Origin: Hsuehochloa calcarea
Taxonomy: Eukaryota > Streptophyta > Magnoliopsida > Poales > Poaceae
Length of the DNA: 64,000 bases
Direction: 5' to 3'
Assembly: GCA_036346395.1 (NCBI GenBank)
Contig: CM070603.1
Coordinates: 23,903,045 to 23,967,044, forward strand
Position 1 is the first letter of the stretch, and each line of letters starts with the position of its first letter. Positions 1 through 11,432 of the stretch are shown here, piece by piece. A model generated the notes under the pieces. That model made no database searches. It saw only the letters and a list, made by a program, of their open reading frames with translations, and was not told where the DNA came from. The translations under genes were made by a program, and so were the position numbers.

Positions 1-338
1 GCGATATCGAATAACCACAGCGCGTTTGTAGTTGAAACCGCCTGTGATATCTCTTATCACAGACGGTTCCAACGACGAACCGTCTGTGATACTAAGAATC
101 ACAGACGGTTCGTGGTCGGAACCGCTCAGGATTACAGAGTATCACGAGCGGTTCCAACAACGAACCGTCTGTGATACTAAGAATCACAGACGGTTCGCGG
201 ATGGAACCGTCTGTGATAAGAGTTATCACAGACGGTTTTTCAACCGTCTGTTATCTCAGATATAACATTTCAGACGGTTCAAAAACCGTCTGTGATGACT
301 GTTACGAACCGTCTGTGATGACCTTTTCTGTAGTAGTG
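1..338 (+). mobile_element. CACTA-1: 3' terminal fragment of an En/Spm transposon
   Basis: The segment ends in GTAGTAGTG, the reverse complement of the CACTACTAC terminus seen on CACTA-2 and CACTA-3. It is packed with paired inverted copies of the motif ATCACAGACGGTT and its complement AACCGTCTGTGAT. Two pairs use a variant core (CCGCTCAGGAT with ATCACGAGCGG). The rest of the element lies left of the window, so its target duplication cannot be checked; TGA follows the terminus. It closely matches the 3' array of CACTA-3, read in the opposite direction. Confidence 0.85.
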
Positions 339-373
339 TGAAACTCTATTCTACAGCAGCTATATATACAAAT

Positions 374-590
374 TTAATGACTCTTCTTCCCTGGGAATAA
401 TGCTGCTGCAAGCTCATCTGTTCCAAGCAAATAAGACGACGTGATGTCAGTGAGTTGTTGAAGGGCCAACCTGACAGAACCCCAATGATGGGCACATGCC
501 ATTGTAATGGTCACATCTTTCTGCTTAGAAATCAGCCGAAGTGAACCTTCCACAGGTTCAGGCATTAGAATTAAGTCAGTAACACTTTTA
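374..590 (-). CDS. Possible last coding exon of an unrecognised host gene
   Basis: The minus strand is open from a plausible AG acceptor near 590 to a TAA stop at 374-376 and encodes about 70 residues. The composition looks protein-like rather than random, with segments such as MACAHHWGSVRLALQQL and a basic end PGKKSH. I do not recognise the family. No convincing upstream exon was found before the Copia LTR at 1639, so this may be the stranded 3' end of a gene cut off by insertions, or a chance open frame. The stop lies only 36 bp from the CACTA-1 terminus. Confidence 0.25.
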
Positions 591-1638
591 AAGTAAGCTC
601 ACATAAGTAGGCCTTTACTAAGTACTAATATGCACCTGGTAGAATGATACATATAGATATTACTGAACATACTGAATGTCATGCTATTGTACAGTGTCTG
701 CCTTATATGTCCATTATTGTCTGATAATTCAGGAGTGGCTTTTTTGCGAGGATAATTCAGGAGTTGTTAGGATCCGTGTACTTTCAACTCCTGCAAGTCT
801 TAAACTGTTACAAAAACCATGCAAATATGGTCACTTCATTGGTTAAACAGCCTGACTGTCGAAAGGTTGAGTCTGCTAACAGGTTTGCAAGACCTGTTTT
901 TATGGCTCGTTGGTTCCTTCATAGCCTGTCAGCTTTTGCACAAACCGACATCGGTACCACAGTTCATAAGTTGATTTTCCTCAGCTCATAGTTTCGTTGT
1001 TTTGTCTCTCAACCAAGAGGTGCACTCCTTTCAACCCGCCTCCTCCCCTGTTCTTTCCTGCCCCGTGTCACGCCACCTTTCGCACGCTGCCTGCAAACGT
1101 GCCCGCTCGGCCACCACTCTCCCGCCAAAACTCCACCAGTACCCCACCACCTCGCCCGCTACCTCGCGTCGTGCATTAATCGCCACCGCGCCAGTACTGA
1201 GCGACCTCCACCGTCCATACAAGCCGCATTCGATCCACGCAGTGGCGCTAAACAGGCCACCCCGTCGCTGCTTAACTGTGCTGCTCACACCAGTGGGATG
1301 CAGCCACCCTCGTGCCGCCATCGCTCCCGCCAATTCCCCTCCATGCCGCCTTTGTTGTCAATGCCTTCCCTCGTGCATAAAGCCAAAGCCAGGAGCTCCA
1401 TCCTCCTCTTTAGCACCGCCACACACCCACGCATTTCCTCCATCTTTCCCAACTCTGGCCACAGCGCACCAATGCCGCTGTACCTGAAAATCCCCTCAGT
1501 GAGCCTCTTTCTAATTCGCTGCTTCCGTCCACGCATCCACCCAATCAGCCGCACCTTTAGCATCGCCTCCAGCCTGCAAACACACACCTGAGCTCCAAGT
1601 CGATCCTCCTCACCGCCAGCTCTCCGTCTGAAGGGATA
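591..1638. other. Gene-poor spacer with a C-rich stretch
   Basis: I see no supportable gene. From about 1010 to 1610 the plus strand is rich in C and in CCGCC, CCACC and CCTCC runs, giving several overlapping open frames of biased composition that I do not trust. It could be a decayed GC-rich leader of another transposon. Confidence 0.4.
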
Positions 1639-3267
1639 TGGTTAGACTACACCAGCTAACAATTCAAAAATTCTACCATATAAACCAGGACGCCATGCAA
1701 GAAAGTGATCACAGATCGTTATCATTAGACGCGCAGTGCAATAGAAGAAGGGTTGGAGCGGTCTAGTCCAATGAAGAGCGCGTCGATGTAGTGGTCGTCG
1801 ATCGTTAAACGTCGATTGTCCTCGTAGTCGATCGTTCTCGTCCAGCAACTAATCGAGTTCTTCGCCAAGGTCGTGGATCGTCCTCAAGCGCAATAGCAAC
1901 CGCAGTAGCGCCTCCACGGTATCCACACGTCCGATGAAGGAATACCATACGCCGGTGTGCTAGCACCAAGTCGCACGGGAAGGCTCTCTCAAGAAGATGA
2001 TGGCTAGGGTTTGGAACAACTCATGTCAACTCTTGTCATGTGCCTCATGTATTTCCTCCCTTCTATCAACCTTGAGCATCTCCTTATATAGTGCCCATGA
2101 CGGATCGTTTCCGAACACGTTTGACAAATCGTATCCGTACTGGTTTGTTTCAACCCGTTAAGTATGTGACCCTGTAGGTTCATGCGTAATCGGTTGTGAC
2201 TCGGAAACTTTTTCTGACCACGAGTCGTTAGTGGTACCTAACAGGACATAACTATTCTCGAATACACATAAATTATACCGAACAAACCTTAATGCAATAT
2301 GATCTACGACCAGATCCTATATGGTCTCGACCAGTTCGTAACTCCTTACGACTAGCTTTCGACCAGCCTACGACCAGCTTATATTTAGTCTCAACCAGTT
2401 CATAACTCCTTACGACTAGGTTTCGACCACTTAGTGATCATGTTCGACCAGTCTACGACCAGCTCGTATCTCTATACAACTAGTCCGTATTTGATCGAAC
2501 CGAACGACCAGCTTGTGTATTATCCCTTTGGCTCACGATATCTGGTTGAACTCCAAGTGAGATGTTGTGTCATCCATGGACTGTTCAATACTTTCTCGAT
2601 TGAGTGTCGGATAACTTCATGTGGTCGAACACTTTGACCATTAGTGGCATGGCATGCACTTTCTTTATCCAACCACATCGAGGGGCCTAGAGATATCTCT
2701 CCTGTTATATTAGGAGGGACAAATCATATATCCGACCAGTCACATTTCTCTGCATGTCATAGCATACCTGAAAGCCACCTTTATAACTACCTAGTTACGT
2801 AGTAGCGTTTGACAACTCCAAAGTGTACTCTTACACATATAGGTAACCATACTGATCTCAAGTCTAAGGATTATACATCATCATTGCTTGAGACCAACTG
2901 ATGACACATGAAATCATAACAACCTCAGTAGTGTCTCAAAGTGGGTCAATCCAACACCATGTTCTCTAATATATATTCACATTATTGATTTGATATCCCT
3001 ATATCTATGACTGGTGAAACATAGTCATCAATCAATACATATGCTGATTGATAGGATCACTAGTGTTCCGACCAATAATATACGATCAGGGATACATTTA
3101 GAACGACATCATCATAAGTTAAAAGAACTTCACCAAAGAGTCACATACTTGTTAATCTTTATAACTGATGATTCATTCAAGGAATAAAATAACACTTATT
3201 CAATAACACATAAATATAGATATGATACAATCATATCTATGATTGCATATAGGGCATATCACTAACA
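1639..3267 (-). mobile_element. Copia (BARE/Angela-like) 3' LTR, minus strand
   Basis: Read on the minus strand the segment begins TGTTAGTGATATGCCCTA, which resembles the start of BARE/Angela LTRs, directly after a polypurine tract. Its far end near 1639 resembles the conserved end of that LTR type. The exact left boundary is inferred from this similarity. The LTR contains a diverged 64-bp tandem duplication around 2329-2450, in which GACCAGTTCGTAACTCC recurs, and many scattered TTCGACCA motifs. CACTA-2 interrupts the adjoining internal region. Confidence 0.6.
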
Positions 3268-3282
3268 GTCTCCCACTTGCAC
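3268..3282 (-). promoter_or_regulatory. Polypurine tract of the Copia element
   Basis: On the minus strand this reads GTGCAAGTGGGAGAC, immediately before the TGTTAG start of the 3' LTR. This is the BARE/Angela arrangement, in which the tract primes plus-strand DNA synthesis. It fixes the inner LTR boundary at 3267. Confidence 0.6.
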
Positions 3283-3292
3283 TAGAGTTAAT

Positions 3293-3295
3293 CAT
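3293..3295. repeat. Target site duplication CAT, left copy of CACTA-2
   Basis: CAT directly precedes CACTA at 3296 and is matched by CAT at 14981-14983 after the right terminus. CACTA transposases make 3-bp duplications. Confidence 0.9.
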
Positions 3296-3470
3296 CACTA
3301 CTACAAAACAGGCCATAGAAGACGCCTCATCACAGACGGTTCTCTTGAACTGTCTGTGATAAAATAATCATAGATGGTTCCAAGATGAACCGTCTGTGAT
3401 ATTAACTATCACAGACGGTTCTTGGTTAGAACCGTCTGTGATAACCAAGAACCGTCTGTGATACATCTCC
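3296..3470 (+). repeat. CACTA-2 5' terminal inverted repeat and subterminal array
   Basis: After the terminus come paired arms of the motif ATCACAGACGGTT and its complement. In related elements such subterminal motifs bind the element's DNA-binding protein. From about 3475 to 3585 a diverged duplication follows (GACTTCCTCGTTCAGGCAGT, then a similar copy). Confidence 0.8.
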
Positions 3471-3589
3471 AGCATATTATTTCTTGACTTCCTCGTTCAG
3501 GCAGTCTTGTGAGCTTCGACGCCTCTCTTTTTATCTAGACTTCCTTGTTCAAGCAGTCTGGTGAGTTTGGACCTCTCTTTTTCATGTCA

Positions 3590-4638
3590 AATAATTTCTT
3601 AGACCTCACTGATGCTTTCCCCTCTGTTAATGAAGCTTCGATCGCAGAGGATCTTTTGATTCAACCTTCTTCCCCATTTTCGGCCGCTATAGCCATTTTC
3701 TAGGTAGCGGCTGACTCGGTGAGTTCATTGATGATTCCTTCGGTCTCTACCATCCTCAGGATGCTTGGAAGCTAATGCGCACCTTCTTGTAGCACTTCCA
3801 TCGCCATAGCACGCTGTCAACGGGACCCTCGGGTGAGCTCCTAGTAGTTCATTGAGGTTTAAGCATGCGTTAGATTAGAGGATTAGCTATCATAGCTTAG
3901 GTTTCAAGTTAGCCGATAATGGTGCCACCCCGGGCAACCATGCCGCCGTTGCTCCGGTGACCTTCGGTCCTACTACTAGAGACATCATCACAATAGCATC
4001 CTGAAGATGATACACTCACTCACCTACCCCAGTTAGGCTCAAACGCGAAAACCACCTTAAGCTCGAGAAGCTCTGCCACTCTTCTCCGGTGTAGCACCAA
4101 CTCCGGTCATTAAGACCAAATCAAGGCTGATTAGGACAGAGTAATGATTAGAGTAGTTGAGTTAATTAAGTCTTTGTTAGATGAGTCAAAACTTTATTAA
4201 TAGAGGAGTCACTGACATGTGGACTCCACATGTCAGATTAATGAAATCCATATGAAAATAAAGAAATGCACATTTAGTTATGAGGAAATACGTTTCCGCA
4301 GTTGGAAAGCATAAACCTCAATGAGTCCAACTCTTTTTTATTAGACGTCAATCGTACTATTTTACTTATTATATTTCTTTTGAAAAATCTATTATGCACG
4401 CATGTATGCCGATATGAAATTGTTATGTTAGGGATAGTGGTAGATGTAAATCCTATTCGATGCATGAATATCCTTTATATTCGTCGTGAGCTCTGAGGGT
4501 AACAATCTGTACATAATCCTTTATATTTGCTCTAAGTTAATCACTAATAAATTTTAGTATGTTTGGTTAATAGTTAAGGTACTTGTGGTTTATTAATATA
4601 ATTTAGCACTAATTAATTTGTTATGTGTATACGTGTAG
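3590..4638 (+). other. CACTA-2 5' leader region upstream of TNP2
   Basis: No coding sequence is supported. The stretch probably holds untranslated leader exons and introns. A TAG acceptor sits directly before the TNP2 start at 4639. No clear TATA box was identified here. Confidence 0.4.
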
Positions 4639-7600
4639 ATGGATCGAGACTGGATGTACGTTGAGAACCGTGTGAGTGAAGAGTATATTAATGGCGTGTT
4701 GTTTTTAGAAAAGCCGCGAGCAGGATATGTTGAAGAAATGGATAAAATTCATGTATTGTCCATGCATTGGTTGCGGTAATATGAAAATGTTTAACAACCC
4801 ATCGCAGATCGAAGCTCACTTAATACGAAGGAGTTTCAAAAAAGGATATACATGTTGGACCAGTCATGGTGAGGAGCAGATTATACCAGAAGCTAGTAAT
4901 GACGACATCGCCGAGGAAGTCAACGATATGCAGGACGTGGAATGTGCTTTTGATGAGAATAGGTCGCATGATGACAATCTGGATCAGATGCTACGCGATG
5001 CAGAAGGGAACTACGGTGAGAGAGAGTTTTGTAAATTCGAGGGCTTAATGGAGGACTCGGGAAATTCTTTGTTCCCTGGCTACAAGTCGGAGTACACAAG
5101 GTTGTCCACTGTGCTTGAACTGCTAAAATTGAAGGCAAGCAATGGTTGGTCCGACAAGAGTTTTACGGCGTTATTAGGTCTCTTAGCTGACATCCTTCCG
5201 GAGGGCAATGTGTTGCCCACCACGACCTACCAAGCCAAGAAGGTTCTTTGTCCATTGGGAATGGAAGTGGAAAGAATACATGCATGTCCAAACGATTGTA
5301 TCCTCTACTGTTAAGAGTATGCAGACATGCATGTATGTCCCGTTTGCAAAGTATCCCGATACAAGCATAAGAATACTGCTAAGGCGAAGCAAGGACCTCC
5401 TGCTAAGATGTTGTGGTATCTGTCTATTATCCCACGTTTGAAGCATTTATTTGCAAACCGAAAGCAGGCAAGATTGATGCGATGACACTCGGAGTGTAAG
5501 AAAGATGGAAAGCTCATACATCCTTCTGATTCTGCCCAGTGGAGAAACTTCGATCGAAGCTTCAAAGAGTTCGGTGCGAAACTAAGGAACATAAGGTTAG
5601 GGTTGAGTACAGACGGAATGAATCCTTTCGGGAACATGAGCAGCCGATATAGCACCTGGCCTGTGAATCTATGTATGTACAACCTTCCTCCTTGGCTGTA
5701 TATGAAGCGAAAATACATTTTGATGTCACTACTTATCCAAGGGCCGAAGCAACCTGGGAACGATATTGATGTGTATCTAGCTCCATTGCTGGAAGATCTT
5801 GTAACACTTTGGAACGAATGGGTACAAGTATGGGATGCGTACAAACGAGAGAACTTCACTTTACACGCCATGTTATTCTGCACCATCAATGATTTTCCTG
5901 CCCTTGGTAACCTGTTGGGGTTCAGTACAAAAGGATCCAAAGCATGTCCGCACTGCTTAGATGGTACCAAGAGTGTATGGCTGAACAACTCGCGCAAAAC
6001 TGTGTATATGCGTCATCGTAGGTTCCTTCCCAGGATTCACCCATACCGCAAGATGAAGAAACAATTCGACGAAAATAAGGAGGACGGTTCAGCTCCAAAG
6101 GATTTTAGAGGGAAAGAGGTCTATGATATGGTTAAGGATATCGATGTTGTGCTTGGGAAGGGCGAATTAAGGACCCCGTAAAAACATCCGAAGAAGCGGT
6201 CAATTTTTTAGGACTTGCCTTATTGGGAGCACTTAGAAGTTCGCCACTGCATCGACGTCATGCACGTGGAGAAGAATGTATGTGATAGCTTGATTGGTCT
6301 CTTGTTGAACATTAGTGGCAAAACAAAAGACGATGTTAATGCACAGCGTGACTTGGTTGATATGAACATAAGAACCGAGTTAGCACCGAAAGAGATAGAT
6401 AAAGGACGAACGTACCTTCCCCCAGCTTGCTACACTTTATCCAAGACCGAGAGAAATAAACTGTGTCAAAGCTTGCATGGTGTGAAAGTTCTGTCCGGTT
6501 ACTCCGCCAATATTAAAAAACTTGTTTCCATGAAAGATTTGAAATTAATTGGTATGAAGTCTCATGACTGTCATGTGCTGATGACACAAATGCTTCCTGT
6601 TGCAATTAGGAGTATCTTGCCGAACAAGGTCCGAGTGGCAATCTTTAGGATGTGTTATTTCTTTAACTCAATTGCTCAGAAGGTCATCGATCCCAAAGGA
6701 CTCGACGCTCTGCAGGCCGAAGTGGTCACGACTCTATGTCATCTTGAGATGTATTTCCCTCTGTCATTTTTTGATATCATAGTCCATCTCATTGTTCACC
6801 TTGTGAAAGAGATAAAGATATCGGCCCTGTGTTCCTACGTCATATGTACCCTTTCGAGAGATACATGGGAATTCTGAAGTCCTATGTACGGAATCGATCT
6901 CGGCCGAAGGGCAGTATCATTGAAGGTTATGCAACCGAAGAGGTCATTGAGTTCTGCGTCGACTATATGGCTCAGTTGGAACCGATAGGTGTGCCTCTAT
7001 CTCGTCATGAGGGGAGACTGGAGGGTATCGGGAATATTGAAAGGAAAGCAATCACTCCCGATCTAGATACGTACGCGCATGCCCATTTCACGGCCTTGCA
7101 ACACATGTCCCAAGTGTCCCCGTACATCGACGAGCACAAAGACATGGTACGCCAACAGAATCTAGACCGGTGGGAGGTTTGGATAACGAGAGAGCACAAC
7201 CGTCGGTTCAACGAATGGTTAAAGGTGCGATTCACTGGGAGGTCATCAAGTGATGAAATGCTGCTATGGTTAGCAAAAGGGCCAAAATTTACAATTGTGA
7301 CATGGCAAGGATACGACATAAATGGGTACACATTTTATACGATAGCTCAGGATAGGAAGAGCACAGTCCAGAACAACGATGTCCGCATAGATGCATTTCA
7401 CGAGGGGTTCAATACCGCAGGGGCACGCGGGTTGAACTCGTACTATTGGTTCGTAGAGGATATTTGGGAGCTCGACTATGTACTTTTCAAGATTCCCCTA
7501 TTTCGATGTCATTGGGTTAAACTTCCGCAGGGTGTGAAGGTCGACAAGTACGGCGTCACTACTGTGGACCTCAAACATGTCAGATACAAGGACGAACCAT

Positions 7601-7783
7601 TCGTACTCGCAAAGCAAGTTGTTTAAGTTTTTTTTTGTAACAGACTCAGCAAATAAGGACCGCCACGTAGTTCTTCATAGGAAAAGAATGATTGTCGGAG
7701 TCGGCATCAGACTGGGGGTAGAACCCAGTGAGGAAGCTAGCTATATACGCGTCGATCATCATGAAGGACTATATTTCAATTAA
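4639..7783 (+). pseudogene. TNP2-type CACTA transposase, degraded
   Basis: TNP2-class transposases cut and join CACTA element ends. The reading starts MDRDWMY, typical of the transposase-associated N-terminal domain, followed by a CPCIGCGN cysteine motif. The Transposase_21 core follows, with TDGMNPFG near 5612 and IDVMHVEKN near 6254; the two aspartates are likely catalytic, inferred by family analogy. A DUF4218-like part carries MYPFERYMGILKSYV, and a DUF4216-like part carries GYDINGYTFYT and KVDKYGVTTVDL. It is broken by a frame change between the start and 4727, in-frame stops at 5312, 5483, 6179 and about 6209, and frame changes near 6830 and 7625. It cannot make full-length protein, although most of the domain sequence survives. 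It is paralogous to the CACTA-3 copy at 39341-42431. Confidence 0.9.
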
Positions 7784-7960
7784 GCATGTATTCCATTGTA
7801 ATTTGATGTTAACATGGAAACGCGTCACGTGTTATGGACTTGTTCTTCCATTGTAATGTGATGTCAATGTGGAATTGTCATGTGTTATGGACTTGTCATC
7901 TCTAATGTTGATGTTAATGCGGACTTGTTAGAGTTATCAACTTGTTTAGAATATCATCTT
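7784..7960 (+). repeat. Diverged tandem repeat in the TNP2 3' region
   Basis: About 2.5 degenerate copies of a roughly 65-bp unit occur, each with ATTCCATTGTAAT or a variant followed by TGTTATGGACTTGT. CACTA-3 keeps related repeats at 39121-39306, so the feature is ancestral to this family. Confidence 0.5.
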
Positions 7961-7989
7961 TGAAACCTTGTTGGAAATGCACACAAATG

Positions 7990-8345
7990 GGCAAATGTGT
8001 TTTGTCATTTGAGCAAAGTTAAAAGTGCATTGCTTCTGTTGCCTAGCGGTTTGACCACCAGGGGTCATCGGTCTAACCGGTGCCAAATCGGTCAGACTGC
8101 CATGTCACCGGTTAGACTGCCATATGTTGGGCGGTCCGACCGATTTCCCTTTGAAATGATTCTCTGTGCGGTAGTTCTGCCGTTGACAAACGGAACTACC
8201 GGTGTGCGGAAGTTCCGAAGTTCTCGCAGAATGTTTATTCCAGAGAAGCACATTTTTGGTATGGGTCGATTTGCCTCGGGCGGTCGGACCGGCCACCCTT
8301 GGAGGTCTGACCGATTTGGCGGCGGTCAGACTGGCCATTAGTTGG
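7990..8345. repeat. Region rich in CGGTCCGACCG-type motifs
   Basis: Repeated variants of GGTCCGACCGATTT, CGGTCGGACCGG and CGGTCAGACTG occur here. The same motif family fills the solo LTR at 26405-28289, and a short match recurs at 11215-11240. The stretch may be a fragment of that LTR family inserted in CACTA-2. I see no coding sequence. Confidence 0.4.
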
Positions 8346-8365
8346 TGGTCCATTAGTTGGTGGTG

Positions 8366-8496
8366 TAACATCATAGACGGTTCCATTAAGTAACAGTCTG
8401 TGATATTTCAGTTATCACATACGGTTCGTTAATGGAACCATCTGTGATAACTACATCACAGACGGTTCCATTAAAGAACAGAACCGTCTGTGATGT
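8366..8496 (+). repeat. Internal motif array of CACTA-2
   Basis: Three to four inverted pairs of the terminal motif (ATCACAGACGGTT and its complement) lie in the middle of the element, between the two genes and not at a terminus. They sit directly before a TATA box. CACTA-3 has an equivalent array at 38555-38640. Confidence 0.75.
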
Positions 8497-8500
8497 TAGT

Positions 8501-8508
8501 CTATATAA
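8501..8508 (+). promoter_or_regulatory. TATA box and leader of the second CACTA-2 gene
   Basis: CTATATAAG follows the internal array. It is followed by a leader with three copies of CTTGCCCTAGTTCTTCCC-like sequence (8521-8640) and then a GC-rich stretch. CTTCGTGAGTAAACCCC occurs twice (near 8690 and 8748), giving two candidate splice donors. The inference is a dedicated promoter and first exon for the second gene, whose coding exons begin near 11433. Confidence 0.5.
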
Positions 8509-9089
8509 GTGGCCCGCTTCACTTGCCCTAGTTCTTCCCTAGAATCGCCCACTGCACTTGCCCTAGTTCTTCCCGTAATCACCACGCACTTGCCCTAGTT
8601 CTTCCCGTAATCGCCACGCCTTGCCATAGTTCTTCCCGCCTCCCCCATCGCCCCCTGCCGCCTCCCATTCCGGCGCCACCAAACGCCGCCTTCGTGAGTA
8701 AACCCCGGCGGCGGCGAGGAAGCCGGTGCTCGCGCGGCACGCCTCCTTCGTGAGTAAACCCCCAAAATCTCGCTCCTTGATTCGTCCTTAATCTTTGCTA
8801 TGTTTCGCGTGATTCCTTCGCTGCGATGTGTGAATTGTTTGCGCGAAGATCTCAAAAAGCTAGGGTTAGCACCGGTATGATGGGATGGGTGGTGATGTGT
8901 CGAATTGGGAGGTGGGAAGAGAGGGGAAGGAATCTTAGGCTCTGAATTTTTGGTACATCCATGCTGTACTAGAGTACTAGTGAGCTGGAGCGAGATGTTT
9001 GGATCCGTCTCACCTTAGAATTTGATATGTGTGTTAATATGTTACTTGATAGTGTTATACTAGTAAGCGAAGTTCATGTAGAAGCTGAC

Positions 9090-9336
9090 AAAGGCACCAA
9101 ATCCGTTAGGCAAAGATCAAATTTTCATGTGGTCACTATGTATATGCAAGCATATGTTAATACTTGTTCAGATGGAATTTATTCTGTTCATTGGAATTTG
9201 CTTTCTGCCTAAGAAGAATGAAGTGTGGTTGATCATGTTTACGTTTGTATTTCTTGTGAGTTGTGACTAGTAGCTATTAAAACTTGTGTTTATTTGTTTA
9301 GTTGTTGAAGATATTTGTTGTGAAATGGATATATGT
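9090..9336 (+). repeat. 247-bp direct repeat, left copy
   Basis: This runs from AAAGGCACCAAATCC to GGATATATGT and is nearly identical to 10648-10893, with only a handful of differences. The two copies bracket the LINE-derived fragment at 9836-10640. Neither copy contains a recognised gene. Confidence 0.9.
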
Positions 9337-9684
9337 TTTTATGACTTTCTGATTGAAAGTCTATTTCGACTTAAAAAATATGGATATGAATATGGTTTGG
9401 CTGATATTTGATTCAAATTTGATCTGTTTGAAGGATCTTTTGTGATCAAATTCGAATAAGCTACAATGTGCATAATTTTCTAGTTCAGTAGTTATGCTAG
9501 GTGATCCTTTTTTTAGCAATGCTAAAATGGTCAACAAAAGGGAAGCTTAATTTTTTAGGTTGGAACATAAGTTGTTTTAAGCATTTTTTTAGATAAATGT
9601 AACTTCATTCCTTAGCTTTTGGCGGGAATATAGTCACTAATCAAAGTATCACGTAGGAAGTCAGGTGCCCCAACAAGCCATGAA

Positions 9685-9756
9685 CACCTGCTTACACTAC
9701 ATGATACTCACCTGCTTACACTACATGATACTCACCTGCTTACACTACATGATACT
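9685..9756 (+). repeat. Three perfect 24-bp tandem repeats
   Basis: The unit CACCTGCTTACACTACATG plus ATACT repeats three times. It lies just downstream, on the minus strand, of the RNase H-like fragment, so it may belong to that element's 3' tail. Confidence 0.85.
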
Positions 9757-9835
9757 TGCTTATTACAAAGATGGGCCAAAGATTACCTAGCCACGGACGA
9801 ACAAAAATCAAACTCGTAAAATTCTGCTAAGCCCC

Positions 9836-10640
9836 TTAATCTACGAAAGAATAAGAGAAATTTCGATCCGTGTTCGATAGATTCTTCCACATGTCGATTA
9901 TATCAAAAGCAATGGTCTCTGAGAGTAGTCTATGCATCTCAATCTGAATAGCTAGCTTTACCCCATCTCTACAGGCTGTCGTTTCCATTACCAAGGCACT
10001 CAAAGCATGGGAGTACCATTTAGCTTCAGCACTATAAAACCGTCCATTGTCATCCCTAAATATCACTCCTGTTGCACCTTGTCGATCAGATATATAGAAA
10101 TCACCATCGACATTGCATTTAAACCAATTTCTCGGTGGAGGAGTCCACACTGACATAGGAGTGGTTTGGGCTAGGGTGTGGGATGTTTGCCTCACCTGAC
10201 AAAGATCGAACATTGTATCACTTGCCCAAATAACTGACTGCCTTGGATTCACTACATGCTCCCCATGGTGATGATTATTTCTTGCCAACCATAAAGTCCA
10301 CATACCGCAAAGAATGATTGATGCATCTTCCTTCTTACAAATTTGTTCTTCAAGTAAATCTTTATGTAGCTGGGGGATTTTTGCACCCACCAGCTCTTTC
10401 ATGAAAGACCAAAGCTGCTTAGCGAAAGTACACTCAATCAAGGTATGAAAGATAGAATCTTCATGAACACCACACACTTCACAATTAGCCAGCTGTGCAA
10501 TATATCTTCTGTGGAGAATTTGTCATGCGGAAAGATATCCATGAAGTACCTTCCACAAAAAAAACTTTAATTTTCGGTGGTATATCAAGTTTCCATACCT
10601 TGTTCCACTCATCGTGTGGGGAAGAGCTTGAGGCACTATT
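9836..10640 (-). pseudogene. LINE-type zf-RVT plus RNase H-like fragment
   Basis: Reading the minus strand from about 10620, the sequence gives DIPPKIKVF, then a one-base frame change, FLWKVLHGYLSA, an in-frame TGA, and ANCEVCGVHEDSIFHTL. This is the zf-RVT pattern found after plant non-LTR reverse transcriptases. After a spacer comes an RNase H-like domain with KCNVDGDF, GATGVIFRDDNGRF and METTACRDG, ending at a TAA at 9836. No reverse transcriptase part is present. The frame change and the stop make it a pseudogene. It sits between the two 247-bp direct repeats, inside what is probably the first intron of the second CACTA-2 gene. Confidence 0.75.
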
Positions 10641-10647
10641 TGTTGTG

Positions 10648-10893
10648 AAAGGCACCAAATCCGTTAGGCAAAGATCAAATTTTCATGTGGTCACTATGTA
10701 TATGCAAGCATATATTAATACTTGTTCAGATGGAATTTATTCTGTTCATTGGAATTTGCTTTCTGCTTAAGAAGAATGAAGTGTGGTTGATCATATTTAC
10801 GTTTGTATTTCTTGTGAGTTGTGACTAGTAGCTACTAAAACTTGTGTTTATTGTTTAGTTGTTGAAGATATTTGTTGTGAAATGGATATATGT
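10648..10893 (+). repeat. 247-bp direct repeat, right copy
   Basis: Nearly identical to 9090-9336. The junction with the LINE fragment reads ATTTGTTGTGAAA, a string that also occurs inside the left copy near 9311-9323. This short shared sequence suggests repair- or slippage-based duplication. Confidence 0.9.
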
Positions 10894-11432
10894 GCTCACA
10901 TACTATTTCTGTTTAAAAATTATCTATTTTATGTAAATTCAGGTGAGTTCTTTATATAGCCATATGATTAATGTTATTTAAACTAAGCAACCAGTCCACT
11001 GTTCACTTCCCTATTTCAGAAAGAACCCATATCAAATTCTGAGGTGAGATAGTTCCCATCTTAACTCTTTTGTTACTTCCTACGTGCTGTTCTGACCCCA
11101 TGGCCCCATAACATTATTCAAATGAAATTATTAGAAAAGGTACTCTCATGTCTCTGCTTCACTATAAATAGCAATCGGCCTGCCACCTTTAGAAGGAATT
11201 TGCAAAACTGTGGTATATGTTGGGCAGTCCGACCGAAAAAACCAGGACCAAACCAACAATCCTAATCTTTCATAGTCATATTCAACTATGTTTTATTCAT
11301 GTGTTTTGCAGTTTTTTGTGCAATGTTATATATTTTCTTTACTACTTATCCTATATTTAGGTTCAATTGGTAACTTCTATTTGTTTATGTAATCATAGTG
11401 TACGTAACTTATATAGATAGCAAATAAGCGAG
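10894..11432 (+). other. Intron-like AT-rich stretch upstream of the second CACTA-2 gene
   Basis: I see no supportable coding sequence. A short stretch at 11215-11240 repeats TATATGTTGGGC followed by GTCCGACCGA, as at 8121-8145. Confidence 0.35.

Noticed and set aside
1002..1591. Overlapping open frames on both strands in the C-rich stretch
   Set aside because: Biased composition, no domain, open in several frames at once.
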